Below, piece by piece: positions 8,854 through 16,830 of a DNA stretch of 42,059 bases. Made by a program: the position numbers and the translations under genes. The first letter of the stretch is position 1, and each line of letters starts with the position of its first letter. This stretch comes from Chthoniobacter flavus (GTDB lineage Bacteria > Verrucomicrobiota > Verrucomicrobiia > Chthoniobacterales > Chthoniobacteraceae): the NCBI GenBank assembly GCA_945860355.1, contig CAMARB010000010.1, forward strand, positions 1-42,059. Reading direction: 5' to 3'. The notes beneath the pieces are model-generated. The model made no database searches. It saw only the letters and a list, made by a program, of their open reading frames with translations, and was not told where the DNA came from.

Positions 8854-11834
8854 ATGAAACCGCGTATCCTCTCTCTGCACTCTCTCCTGGCTTGCAGTGG
8901 ACTGCTCCCCGCCCTGGCCCTCGCGGAACCCGCCCCCCGACCGAGCCGCTCGATTTCTTCGAGAAAAAGATCCGGCCCATCCGCACGGAGAGCTGTTACA
9001 AATGCCATAGCCTCGAGCGAGGCAAGGCCAAGGGCGACCTGACGCTGGACACCCGGGGGGCCCTCCTCAAAGGCGGAAAAACCGGGCCGGCCATCGTCCC
9101 CGGGGCGCCGGACAAGAGCCTACTGATCACCGCAATCCACTACACGGATCCCGACATGCAGATGCCGCCCAAGGGGGAAAAACTCTCACCCGAGCAAATC
9201 GCGGATCTCACGGAATGGGTTCGGATGGGCGCGCCGGACCCGCGCTTGGAGGCCCGAGCGGCCAACGGGGAGAAACTCTCCGGGCTCACCGACAGAGCGC
9301 GGATGCACTGGGCGTATCAACCGCTCAGCAAACCCGCCATTCCCCGGAACAAAAACCAGCAGTGGTGCCGCACACCGGTGGACGCGTTCATCCTCCAAAA
9401 ACTTGAGGAGAAAGGCATGGTGCCCGCCCCGGACGCGGAGAAAGAAACCCTCCTGAGGCGGGCTACTTACGATCTGATCGGGCTGCCACCCACGCCCTTG
9501 GAAGTCGAGGCATTCCTGCGGGACAACTCCCCCAACGCATTCTCCAAGGTGGTCGACCGCCTTCTGGCCTCCCCCCACTACGGGGAACGCTGGGGCCGGT
9601 TCTGGCTGGATACGGCCCGCTATTCCGACACGGCCGGGGGCAATCCCAACGCTGTGCGCACCGACGACTACCGGTTCCCCTACGCCTGGACCTATCGCGA
9701 CTACGTCATCAAAGCCTTCAACGAGGACCGTCCCTACGACCAGTTTATCCTCGAACAACTCGCCGCGGACAAACTGCCCTCCGCGCAGTCCGACAAAACC
9801 AAACTCGCCGCCCTCGGTTTCCTCACCGTCGGCGAACGCTTCCGCAACCCGAACGACGTCATCAACGACCGCATCGACGTCGTCACCAAGGGTTTCCTGG
9901 GAATGACGGTCACCTGCGCCCGGTGCCACGACCACATGTTCGACCCCATTCCCACGGAGGACTACTACGCACTCCACGGCATCTTCGCATCGACACTCGA
10001 GCCGGCCGAAAAACCCCTCATCCTCTCCCCGAGCCAGGCGCAACTCGAAGACTTCAAGAAAAAGATGAGCGCCCTGGAAAAGGAAAACCTGGGCGTTTAC
10101 TACCGGTTCCAAGAAAAGCAGCTTGAGGAATTCCAGTCCAAGGCGGGCGGCTACCTCATGGCCCTGCGGTTTTCCGCCAAAAAAGGCGGCCTCTCCGCCG
10201 AGGAAATCGAAGCCCGCAACCAGCTCATAGAATCCCTGAAACTCCAGCGCGATCTCCTCCCGCTTTTCGGCAGAAACGCGCGTCCGGACGACCCCGTCTT
10301 CGGCCCGTTCCGCGCGTTCGCGAATCTCAGCGAGGAGGATTTCTCCGCCAAAGCGCCCGAACTGGCGGCACAATTCGCCGCGAATTCCCAGGGCCGAAAA
10401 AAAATCAATCCCTGGGTCGCAAAAGCCTTTGCCGGCACGCCCCCCGGTTCCCTTCAGGCGGTGGCGGACACCTACACCCGCCTCTTCTCGGAGCTGAAAC
10501 CCCAGCGGGCGGCCTACCTGGCTGCCCGGGAAACAGACCAACCGGTCACGGGCTTCGATCCCGACCTCATCCCGCTTCTGGAGGCCCCCCGGGAGGTGCT
10601 GCCCGCGTCAAAAATCGACCCCTTGGTCCTGAGGGACTTCGCGCAAAAACTTCCGCGGCAGATCAGCGGCCGTGTCCCGTTTGTTTTCGCGAAAATGAAC
10701 GAACTCGAGCTCACCCACCCGGGCGCCCCGGCCCGGGCCATGCTCGTCGCCGACGCCAAAAAAGCCAAGGACTCGCCCGTGTTCATCCGCGGCCAAGCCG
10801 AGAACAGAGGCGCCCTGGTGCCACGCCGCTTCCTCGAAGTGCTCTCGGAAGGCAAACCCGAGCCCTTCAAGGAAGGCAGCGGCCGCTTGGAACTCGCCCA
10901 GGCCATCGCCAGCAAATCCAACCCCCTCACCGCCCGCGTCCTGGTCAACCGCACTTGGATGCACCACTTCGGGGAGGGATTCGTGCCAACCCCCGACGAC
11001 CTCGGCACCCAAAGCGAAGCCCCCAGCCACCCCGAGCTGCTCGATTACCTCTCCGTCTTCTTCATGGAAAACGGCTGGTCGCTCAAAAAACTCCACAAAC
11101 TCATCCTGCTCTCCCGGGTTTATCAGGAGAGCAGCCGCACCCTTCCCCTGTTTGAGGCCATCGACCCGGAAAACCGCCTGCTCTGGCGCGCCAACATCCG
11201 CCGCCTCGACTTCGAATCCACACGCGACTCGCTCCTGGTGTTCAGCGGGAAACTCGACCGCACCCTGGGCGGCAAACCCGTCAATCTCACCGACGAACCC
11301 TACAGTTACCGGCGCAGCGTCTACGGTTACATCGACCGCGGCAACCTGCCCGAAATCATGTCCCAGTTCAACTTCAGCGACCCGCAGATGCCAAACTCCA
11401 AGAGGATCTCCACGGTCGTCCCGCAGCAGGCCCTCTTTCTCATGAACAGCCCCATGTCGGTCGATGTCGCCCGCCGCATCATCGCGCGCCCCGAGGTCGC
11501 CAGCGTGCCGGACGACCTCGGCCGGGTCTTCGCCATCTACCGCATCATGTTCCAGCGCAACCCGACCCCTCAGGAAATCCGGCTCGCGCTCGAATTTGTC
11601 GGCAGGGAAATCAAACTCCAACCCGGCCTTGAGAACGCCGCGGAGACCCCTGAACACCGCAAAACCATCGCCCGCCAGACTGCGCGGCTCGTGAACAAAA
11701 ACAAATCGGGGCGCGCCAGCGCCACTCGTCCCATCCAGAACGAAGGCGAATTGGTGGTAAGAAAGCCTCTGACCCCCTGGGAAACGCTGGCTCAATCCCT
11801 CCTGCTCACAAACGAGTTGGCGTACTTGAACTGA
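8854..11834 (+). CDS. DUF1549/DUF1553 (PSCyt1-PSCyt2-PSD1) secreted protein, frameshifted after the signal peptide
   Basis: A large exported protein family typical of Planctomycetes and Verrucomicrobia; its biochemical role is unproven. The mature part has a cytochrome-like CYKCH motif in PSCyt1, then DUF1549 (VDAFILQKLEEKGMVPAP, HYGERWGRFWLDTARYSDT, and a second CARCHDH), and a C-terminal DUF1553 (VNRTWMHHFGEGFV, KKLHKLILLSRVYQESS). The main frame lacks a secretion signal at its start. A perfect signal peptide, MKPRILSLHSLLACSGLLPA then LALAEPAP, starts at ATG 8854 in the +1-related frame and ends at a run of six C (8933-8938). One added C would fuse both into a 993-residue protein with CxxCH at residues 48-52. 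So the gene carries a one-base deletion, or the sequence has an error. The usual partner gene DUF1501 is absent downstream. Confidence 0.85.
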
Positions 11835-11914
11835 GCCCGAGCCCGGCGCGCCCGCCGCAAAAAACGCGGTGCACTTCTTGCCGAACGGTTCCGCGCCTGC
11901 TTTGTCAGAGGGAC

Positions 11915-12808
11915 GTGCGTTTTTCCCTTCTCCTCCTCGCTGGTGCCCTGATGGCTTTCCAACCGCCCGCCTTGCTCGCGGCGGCGCCCGCCGCGTCCCT
12001 GCCGATAAAAACCGTCTTCCAGGGCGAGCAAAAGTTCGAGCAACTCCTCAAACAAGCCCCGCGATGGAAATCACTCCCCCTGGGCGACCGCATCGCGGCT
12101 GTCGGCCTGGCCCTTTGTGGCACGCCCTACAAGGGATCCACACTCGAGATCGACGACCACATCGAGGCGCCCTCGGTCAATTTGAACGGCCTGGATTGCT
12201 GGACCTTCTTTGAAACGTCGCTGGCTTTCGCCCGGATGCTGGAGGAACCCTCCGAGAACTGGACCCCGAAGACCCTCCTCCGCTACATCGAAGTCGACCG
12301 GTACCGCGGCGGCAAATGCGACGGGTCCTACCTCTCGCGCCTTCATTATCTGGAGGAATGGATCCTCGACAATGCGGAGCGCGGATGGGTCGCGAACCTC
12401 ACCCGCTCGCTGGGAGGCCACCGGGTCCAGCATCCCGCCACCGAGATGACCATTCACTGGAAAAGCTACCGTTACATGCGCGCCAACCCGGCCGTGCGCC
12501 GGGGCATCGAGGCCATGGAGGAACGCGTGGCCCGGCTGCCCATGGAGCACATCCCGAAGTCCGACGTCGCAGCCATCGAACCCCGCCTCCGCAGCGGAGA
12601 CATCCTCTGCATCACCACGCACGACTCGGGTGGGATCGGCACCTCGCATGTCGGCCTCGCTTACCGCGCCGCCGACGGTCAACTCCACTTCATGCACGCC
12701 TCGGCCCCGCGCAACCACGGCAAGGTTCTCGTCGACGCACGTTTGAGCCAATACCTCCACAGCTTCAGCAGCATCGCGGGCATCATGGTGGCCCGCCCCC
12801 TCCGGTAA
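11915..12808 (+). CDS. Secreted DUF1460 (N-acetylmuramoyl-L-alanine amidase-like) protein
   Basis: DUF1460 proteins share a cysteine-peptidase-like (NlpC/P60) fold and are thought to act on peptidoglycan amide bonds. The GTG start at 11915 is preceded by GAGGG and gives 297 residues. Residues 1-22 are a signal peptide (FSLLLLAGALMAFQPPALLA). The likely catalytic Cys is in LNGLDCWTFFET (around residue 93); the likely His is in GTSHVGLAY, followed by HFMHAS. It is 80 bases downstream of the DUF1549/DUF1553 gene on the same strand, and convergent with the FecR-LamG gene. Export and fold are well supported; substrate is inferred. Confidence 0.85.
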   Translation: MRFSLLLLAGALMAFQPPALLAAAPAASLPIKTVFQGEQKFEQLLKQAPRWKSLPLGDRIAAVGLALCGTPYKGSTLEIDDHIEAPSVNLNGLDCWTFFETSLAFARMLEEPSENWTPKTLLRYIEVDRYRGGKCDGSYLSRLHYLEEWILDNAERGWVANLTRSLGGHRVQHPATEMTIHWKSYRYMRANPAVRRGIEAMEERVARLPMEHIPKSDVAAIEPRLRSGDILCITTHDSGGIGTSHVGLAYRAADGQLHFMHASAPRNHGKVLVDARLSQYLHSFSSIAGIMVARPLR

Positions 12809-12859
12809 TCCAGCCGGGCCGGAGAACCCCGCGCCGGAGACTCCGCCGCCGGCAAGCGC

Positions 12860-14425
12860 CTAGGGACGGCCGCGGTCCCACAGCTCAAGAATCTCCTCGG
12901 CACGCAACGCCCTGCCGTAAAATGCGAATTCGTCCATCGCCCCGTTGAGATGCCGAATCGCCATGCTGTCGTCCGTGGCGCGCACGTTCCAGTTGCCTAG
13001 GTCCGCCACACCCACCTTGAGCGGGTGGAGCAGAAAGGGGACGCGGCGGCTTTCCACACCGTCGACGTAGTGCAACACCTGTCCGGAGACGGCGTCGATC
13101 ACCACGGCGAGGTGAACCCATTGGCCCAGGCGCTCCTGCGAGAAAACAACGGGCGAATCATAGTCGCCGGCGCTCACGGAGTCGTACCGGGCCAGCCCGA
13201 GGCGGACCCCGCCGTTGCGCAGAAGTTGCCAGTGAACCCCGCCCTGGCTCCATTTCTCACTCATCATCAGCCCGCTAAAAGGGCGTTCCAAGGCGTCCAC
13301 GCGGATCCACGCGGCCAGCGTCAGGCTGGAAAATTCCCCGGGCACTTCCACCCGGATCCGGTCCGCCAAGTTGCGGAAATGAAAGGCGGGTTTGCCGGCC
13401 CAGCGGCCCTCGGTCCGCCCCCCGCCCACCACAGCGCCGTCGGCGCCGCGCATTTGCGGACTCGCCGCCTCGGCCCGGTTCAACGTGCCCTCGGAATCGT
13501 TCTCGGTCTCGAAGTCGAATCGAATGAGCAGCGACGGGTCTTGGTTCCATCGGCGACCCGCCGCGCGCCATTTCTCGAGCCGGGCATGCCACTGGGACGA
13601 CGCCCGCAACGCCAAGTCGTCCGGATTGTGGAAGGCGGCGGAGGGCGCCAGCGCAATGGACCGTAGCTGGCGTTTGGAGAGAGCAACGGCGCTGCCCGGG
13701 GCCAGGCGCCGCAATTCACCGGCGTCCGCCTTCAACTGCATTTCACCGCGGAACACATGAATTTCGCAGCCTTCGGCGGCCACATGAAGCCCGTAGGACG
13801 CGCCGGGATCCACCAAAGCACCCTCGGGCGTGCCCATGCGGAACCCGCGCGCCTGAGAGGGCACCTCCGCAAGCAGCCGCCCGGATACGCAGTAAGCCTC
13901 CGAGGAGGAAATGAGCTGGAGCTCGGCGGGCCCCTCCAGCACAAGGCGGGCGCCGGAAAAGAAATCAATTTGGATGAGCCCGGACTCCAGGCGCACCCAG
14001 CCCGGCCCGAGGGAGCTTCCGACTTGCGGCTGAGGCGCGTTGCGCGCCCAACGCGCGTCGGCGCTGCGGGCCAGCAGAGCGATGGCGCGCGTGGTGGTTT
14101 CGAGACGGGCGGAGGGAGCGCTGGGCTGGGGCACGCCGAATTTCAGCGCCCCCAAAGCGCCAAGCCCCGCCGCCAGGAGAAGAGCGCAAACCGCCCAGAT
14201 CCGCCAACGGCCTTCCGGGGCGGACGCCGCTGCCGGAACAGGCAGGGGAACAGCGCCCCCCGGCGCGAAGTCCTTGAGCAGCGCGTCCATCTGCCATTGA
14301 TCCAGCAGTTCATGCCCCAGATCCGGGCGCGACTGGAGCAAAGCGAGCAACTCCGCGGCTTGGCCTTCGCTGAGGGTGCCGCGCAGATACCCGTCCACCA
14401 ACCGGTCGAAAGGGGTGGGTTCCAT
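12860..14425 (-). CDS. FecR-LamG membrane protein, partner of an ECF sigma factor
   Basis: The 521-residue product starts at the ATG at 14423-14425, one base after the stop of the sigma gene. Residues 1-70 are a short cytoplasmic part (MEPTPFDRLVDGYLRGTLSE), the place where anti-sigma binding would occur. One membrane helix follows (about 75-97, IWAVCALLLAAGLGALGALK). Outside there is a FecR-type domain (about 145-240, with LVLEGPAELQLISS and GFRMGTPEGALVDPG) and a C-terminal LamG/concanavalin-like domain (about 320-515, with LTLAAWIRVDAL and AMDEFAFYGRALRAEEI). LamG domains often bind glycans. I infer a surface sensor that controls the sigma factor; no ligand is known. Confidence 0.88.
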   Translation of the reverse strand: MEPTPFDRLVDGYLRGTLSEGQAAELLALLQSRPDLGHELLDQWQMDALLKDFAPGGAVPLPVPAAASAPEGRWRIWAVCALLLAAGLGALGALKFGVPQPSAPSARLETTTRAIALLARSADARWARNAPQPQVGSSLGPGWVRLESGLIQIDFFSGARLVLEGPAELQLISSSEAYCVSGRLLAEVPSQARGFRMGTPEGALVDPGASYGLHVAAEGCEIHVFRGEMQLKADAGELRRLAPGSAVALSKRQLRSIALAPSAAFHNPDDLALRASSQWHARLEKWRAAGRRWNQDPSLLIRFDFETENDSEGTLNRAEAASPQMRGADGAVVGGGRTEGRWAGKPAFHFRNLADRIRVEVPGEFSSLTLAAWIRVDALERPFSGLMMSEKWSQGGVHWQLLRNGGVRLGLARYDSVSAGDYDSPVVFSQERLGQWVHLAVVIDAVSGQVLHYVDGVESRRVPFLLHPLKVGVADLGNWNVRATDDSMAIRHLNGAMDEFAFYGRALRAEEILELWDRGRP

Positions 14426-14426
14426 G

Positions 14427-14960
14427 TCAGGCGGGGGAAGATGCGGGGTTCTTCCCGAGGCAGGCTCGAAGTTTTTCCCGCACCCGGCACAGGGCACGAC
14501 AGACGGTGTCGGACTTCATCTGGAGTTGCTCGGCGATGTCCTGGGCGGAGAGTTCCTCGAAATAATAACGCTCCACCAGCGAGCGGCTCTTGTCGGGGAG
14601 CTTGGCCAGGCAGACCCTCAGAGCCGCAAGCTGGTCCTCGTCGGATTCATGGGCCGCGGCCCCATCGCGCTCCTCCGCGAGTTGGCGGACATGGTCGGCG
14701 AGTTTCTGGATGTTCTCGGGCATCTGCCGGGTGCGTTCCCGCCAGAGCCGAAGCGCCACATGGCGGGTCATGGTCGTCAGGAGGGGCCGCAGGTCGCGCT
14801 CCAGATCCCAGCGCTCTTCTTTGCCCAGGAACTCCAGGAAAACCTGCTGCACGATGTCCTCGGCCAAGCCGGGCCAAGGCGCGTTCCGGATCGCCACGCT
14901 CCTCACAAATGCGTGGTGAAGCAAAAAAGCCTGCGCCGCCCGGGTGTCTCTCGCGTCCAT
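14427..14960 (-). CDS. ECF RNA polymerase sigma factor (Rhodopirellula/Verrucomicrobium type)
   Basis: The 177-residue protein has sigma region 2 (residues 15-80: AEDIVQQVFLEFL, the -10-binding helix region, and TMTRHVALRLWRERTRQ) and region 4 (about 110-165: LPDKSRSLVERYYFEELSAQ then DIAEQLQMKSDTVCRALCRV). The double-region layout without regions 1 and 3 defines an ECF sigma factor. Its partner gene starts one base after its stop, so the two are coupled. A second ECF sigma gene is transcribed divergently 308 bases away. It resembles the group described as sigma-70 factor of the Rhodopirellula/Verrucomicrobium family. Confidence 0.9.
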   Translation of the reverse strand: MDARDTRAAQAFLLHHAFVRSVAIRNAPWPGLAEDIVQQVFLEFLGKEERWDLERDLRPLLTTMTRHVALRLWRERTRQMPENIQKLADHVRQLAEERDGAAAHESDEDQLAALRVCLAKLPDKSRSLVERYYFEELSAQDIAEQLQMKSDTVCRALCRVREKLRACLGKNPASSPA

Positions 14961-15268
14961 CCGCCGAGGTTACCCCAAGGAGCCGCCCGAGGCAGACAAG
15001 ATTTTTCCCTCTGCAACGCCCGTGCCGGGGGTGTTCCTCAAGGAGTCCGCCCCTTGCGGATCGACAGAACAAAGCCCGCCGGGAGAGTTCCCCCGGGAAG
15101 CTACATCCCCCCCGATGGCGCGCACTTTTCGGCGCCCCTCAAACGCGCCTCGGCCCGGCGACAGTCCAGGCGGAATCCGCTCCCCGTGGCAGGCTTCCTG
15201 CCTCTCTTACGAACCCTTCTTCAAAAAAAATCCGGTCAATTGCCCCACCCAAAGACATACGCCTCCGG
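14961..15268. other. Divergent control region between two ECF sigma genes
   Basis: The 308 bases carry the promoters of both sigma modules. No standard sigma70 box pair is evident on either strand, consistent with ECF-type or weak promoters. Imperfect palindromes such as CCGGGAGAGTTCCCCCGG (15078-15095) and an A8 tract (about 15224-15231) are the only notable marks. No gene is seen. Confidence 0.4.
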
Positions 15269-15817
15269 ATGGACCCCGCTCCCCCAACGCCCCTGCATCC
15301 CGAGTCCCGACAGTCGAATTTCGTCGAGAGCCTCACCGCCTCCCACGAAAAACTCCTCGGTTACCTGCTTTCCCTCCTGGGCCGCTGGCACGACGCCCAG
15401 GACGTCCTGCAAAGGGCCAGCCTCGTCATGTGGCAGAAATTTGACTCCTTCGAACCCGGCACCGATTTCATGGCATGGGCCAGCACCATCTGCTTTTACG
15501 AAGCCAAAAACTTTCAGCGCCTCGCCGCCCGCTCCCCGTTTTCATTCAGCCCGGAACTCCTCGAAACCCTCTCCCGGGAGCGCCTGGCGGATCTCCCAAA
15601 ACAAGACCGGCGCATGCAGGCGCTTGAACACTGCCTCCGCGGGCTCCCACCCGAACCACGCCGCCTGCTCGAAGCCGCCTACAGCTCGCACGGGGGCATC
15701 GCCGAGATGGCCGGGCAAATCAACCGCGCCCCGCGCACCCTCTACAACAAACTCACTCATCTGAGACGCCTGCTCGCCCAATGCGTCCTGCGCCGTCTTG
15801 AGGAGGAAAACGCATGA
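15269..15817 (+). CDS. ECF RNA polymerase sigma factor
   Basis: A 182-residue ECF sigma factor. The long open frame around it begins far upstream, but the ATG at 15269 fits family length and start (MDPAPPTPLHPESRQSNFVE). Region 2 is seen as LLGRWHDAQDVLQRASLVMW then FDSFEPGTDFMAWASTICFY, a pattern typical of Planctomycetes and Verrucomicrobia ('DIWQEVWLVLWEKFD..FxAWA'). Region 4 has LRGLPPEPRRLLEAAY then IAEMAGQINRAPRTLYNKLT. It overlaps the next gene by four bases (ATGA), so sigma and putative anti-sigma are made together. Confidence 0.9.
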   Translation: MDPAPPTPLHPESRQSNFVESLTASHEKLLGYLLSLLGRWHDAQDVLQRASLVMWQKFDSFEPGTDFMAWASTICFYEAKNFQRLAARSPFSFSPELLETLSRERLADLPKQDRRMQALEHCLRGLPPEPRRLLEAAYSSHGGIAEMAGQINRAPRTLYNKLTHLRRLLAQCVLRRLEEENA

Positions 15818-16794
15818 ACCCCGACCTTCGCCACCGTCTTTGGGAACTCTTTGCCGCACACGCCGAGGGTACCCTCGACGCCCCGCAACACGCCGAGCTC
15901 GAAGAGGCGCTGCGATCCGATCCCGAGGCCCGGAAACTCTGGTTCCTTCATCAAGACCTCGAAATCGGCCTCCACTCCCAACTGCCAGCCTCCTCCGCCG
16001 CCACCCCGCCCGCACCCTCCGCGTGGCGCCGCCAACGTCCCCTGGCCGCAGCCGTCGCCGCGGGAATCGCCATCGGCGCCCTGAGCACCTCCGCTCTTTT
16101 CGCCACCATCGGCCCGCTGACCGCGCGCGTCACCCAACTCCTTCGGGAATCATTCGAAGCCGGGCCCGCCCCGCTCCACACCGGCATGCCTTTGCGCCCC
16201 GGAACGTGGGGAGGCGATTCCACCGAGGTCTCCGGACCCGCCGAAGAGATCCAGCCCGTCCGCGGGAAAAAAATGCTGCGTTTCCTCACGGCCCAATACG
16301 AGGGCGGCGTCCAGAAAACGGGGTACAACAGCGATCTCCACCGCGTCCTCGACCTCCAGGAACACTCCAAAGACCTGGCCGGGGGCAATGCGTGGATCAC
16401 TGCCGAAGCCTGTTTCCGAGCCGCCGCCTGCGCCGAACCCGGGCGTTACCTCTGCGGCATCGAGCTGCGGGCACTCTCGGATCTCCCGGAGCAGGGAGGC
16501 GAAAACGCCATGTGGCGTCGCATCTTTGCCGAACAACGCGCCTCCTCAAACACCTCCGGCGTCCCCCAAAACGTCAGTCGCAGCGAAGCCCTGCTCCCGG
16601 CCGGCGCACCCAACTGGACGCGTCTGCGCAACGACCTCCACCTCCCCCCCGGCACCCGGTACGTCCTCGTCACGCTGCACGCCATGGACGCCCAGGCCGC
16701 GGCACGCAAAGCCCCCCCCGAGGAAGTCCATTTTCCCGGCCATTTCATGGACGACATCCAGATCTCCCTGAGCGTCGGACGGCCCATGCCCTGA
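15814..16794 (+). CDS. Putative anti-sigma membrane protein
   Basis: The 326-residue product overlaps the sigma gene by ATGA. Its N-terminal 70 residues (LWELFAAHAEGTLDAPQHAE and EALRSDPEARKLWF) match the short cytoplasmic sequence that starts many verrucomicrobial anti-sigma/FecR partners. One membrane helix lies at about residues 77-98 (LAAAVAAGIAIGALSTSALF). The outside domain of about 220 residues has no FecR or LamG motif I can name; it looks like a beta-rich, possibly carbohydrate-binding jelly-roll domain (FLTAQYEGG, RYVLVTLHAMDAQ). I assign the role from position and topology. Secreted DUF1592 and DUF1552 genes follow directly. Confidence 0.78.
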   Translation: MNPDLRHRLWELFAAHAEGTLDAPQHAELEEALRSDPEARKLWFLHQDLEIGLHSQLPASSAATPPAPSAWRRQRPLAAAVAAGIAIGALSTSALFATIGPLTARVTQLLRESFEAGPAPLHTGMPLRPGTWGGDSTEVSGPAEEIQPVRGKKMLRFLTAQYEGGVQKTGYNSDLHRVLDLQEHSKDLAGGNAWITAEACFRAAACAEPGRYLCGIELRALSDLPEQGGENAMWRRIFAEQRASSNTSGVPQNVSRSEALLPAGAPNWTRLRNDLHLPPGTRYVLVTLHAMDAQAAARKAPPEEVHFPGHFMDDIQISLSVGRPMP

Positions 16795-16830
16795 GCGACG
16801 GGCGGCCCCCCCTTCCCCCCCAGCCTTCCC

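Noticed and set aside
8930-8942. Programmed -1 frameshift at the C6 run
   Set aside because: The codons around the run do not give a standard slippery heptamer with good re-pairing in both sites; an indel is simpler.
9186-10541. 451-codon minus-strand frame inside the DUF1549/DUF1553 gene
   Set aside because: GC-driven shadow; the plus strand shows full domain homology.
10608-11795. 395-codon minus-strand frame, also inside the DUF1549/DUF1553 gene
   Set aside because: No recognisable motif, and antisense to the DUF1553 domain.
13757-15268. Long upstream extension of the right ECF sigma frame
   Set aside because: It is antisense to the FecR-LamG and left sigma genes and has no homology; the family start is at 15269.
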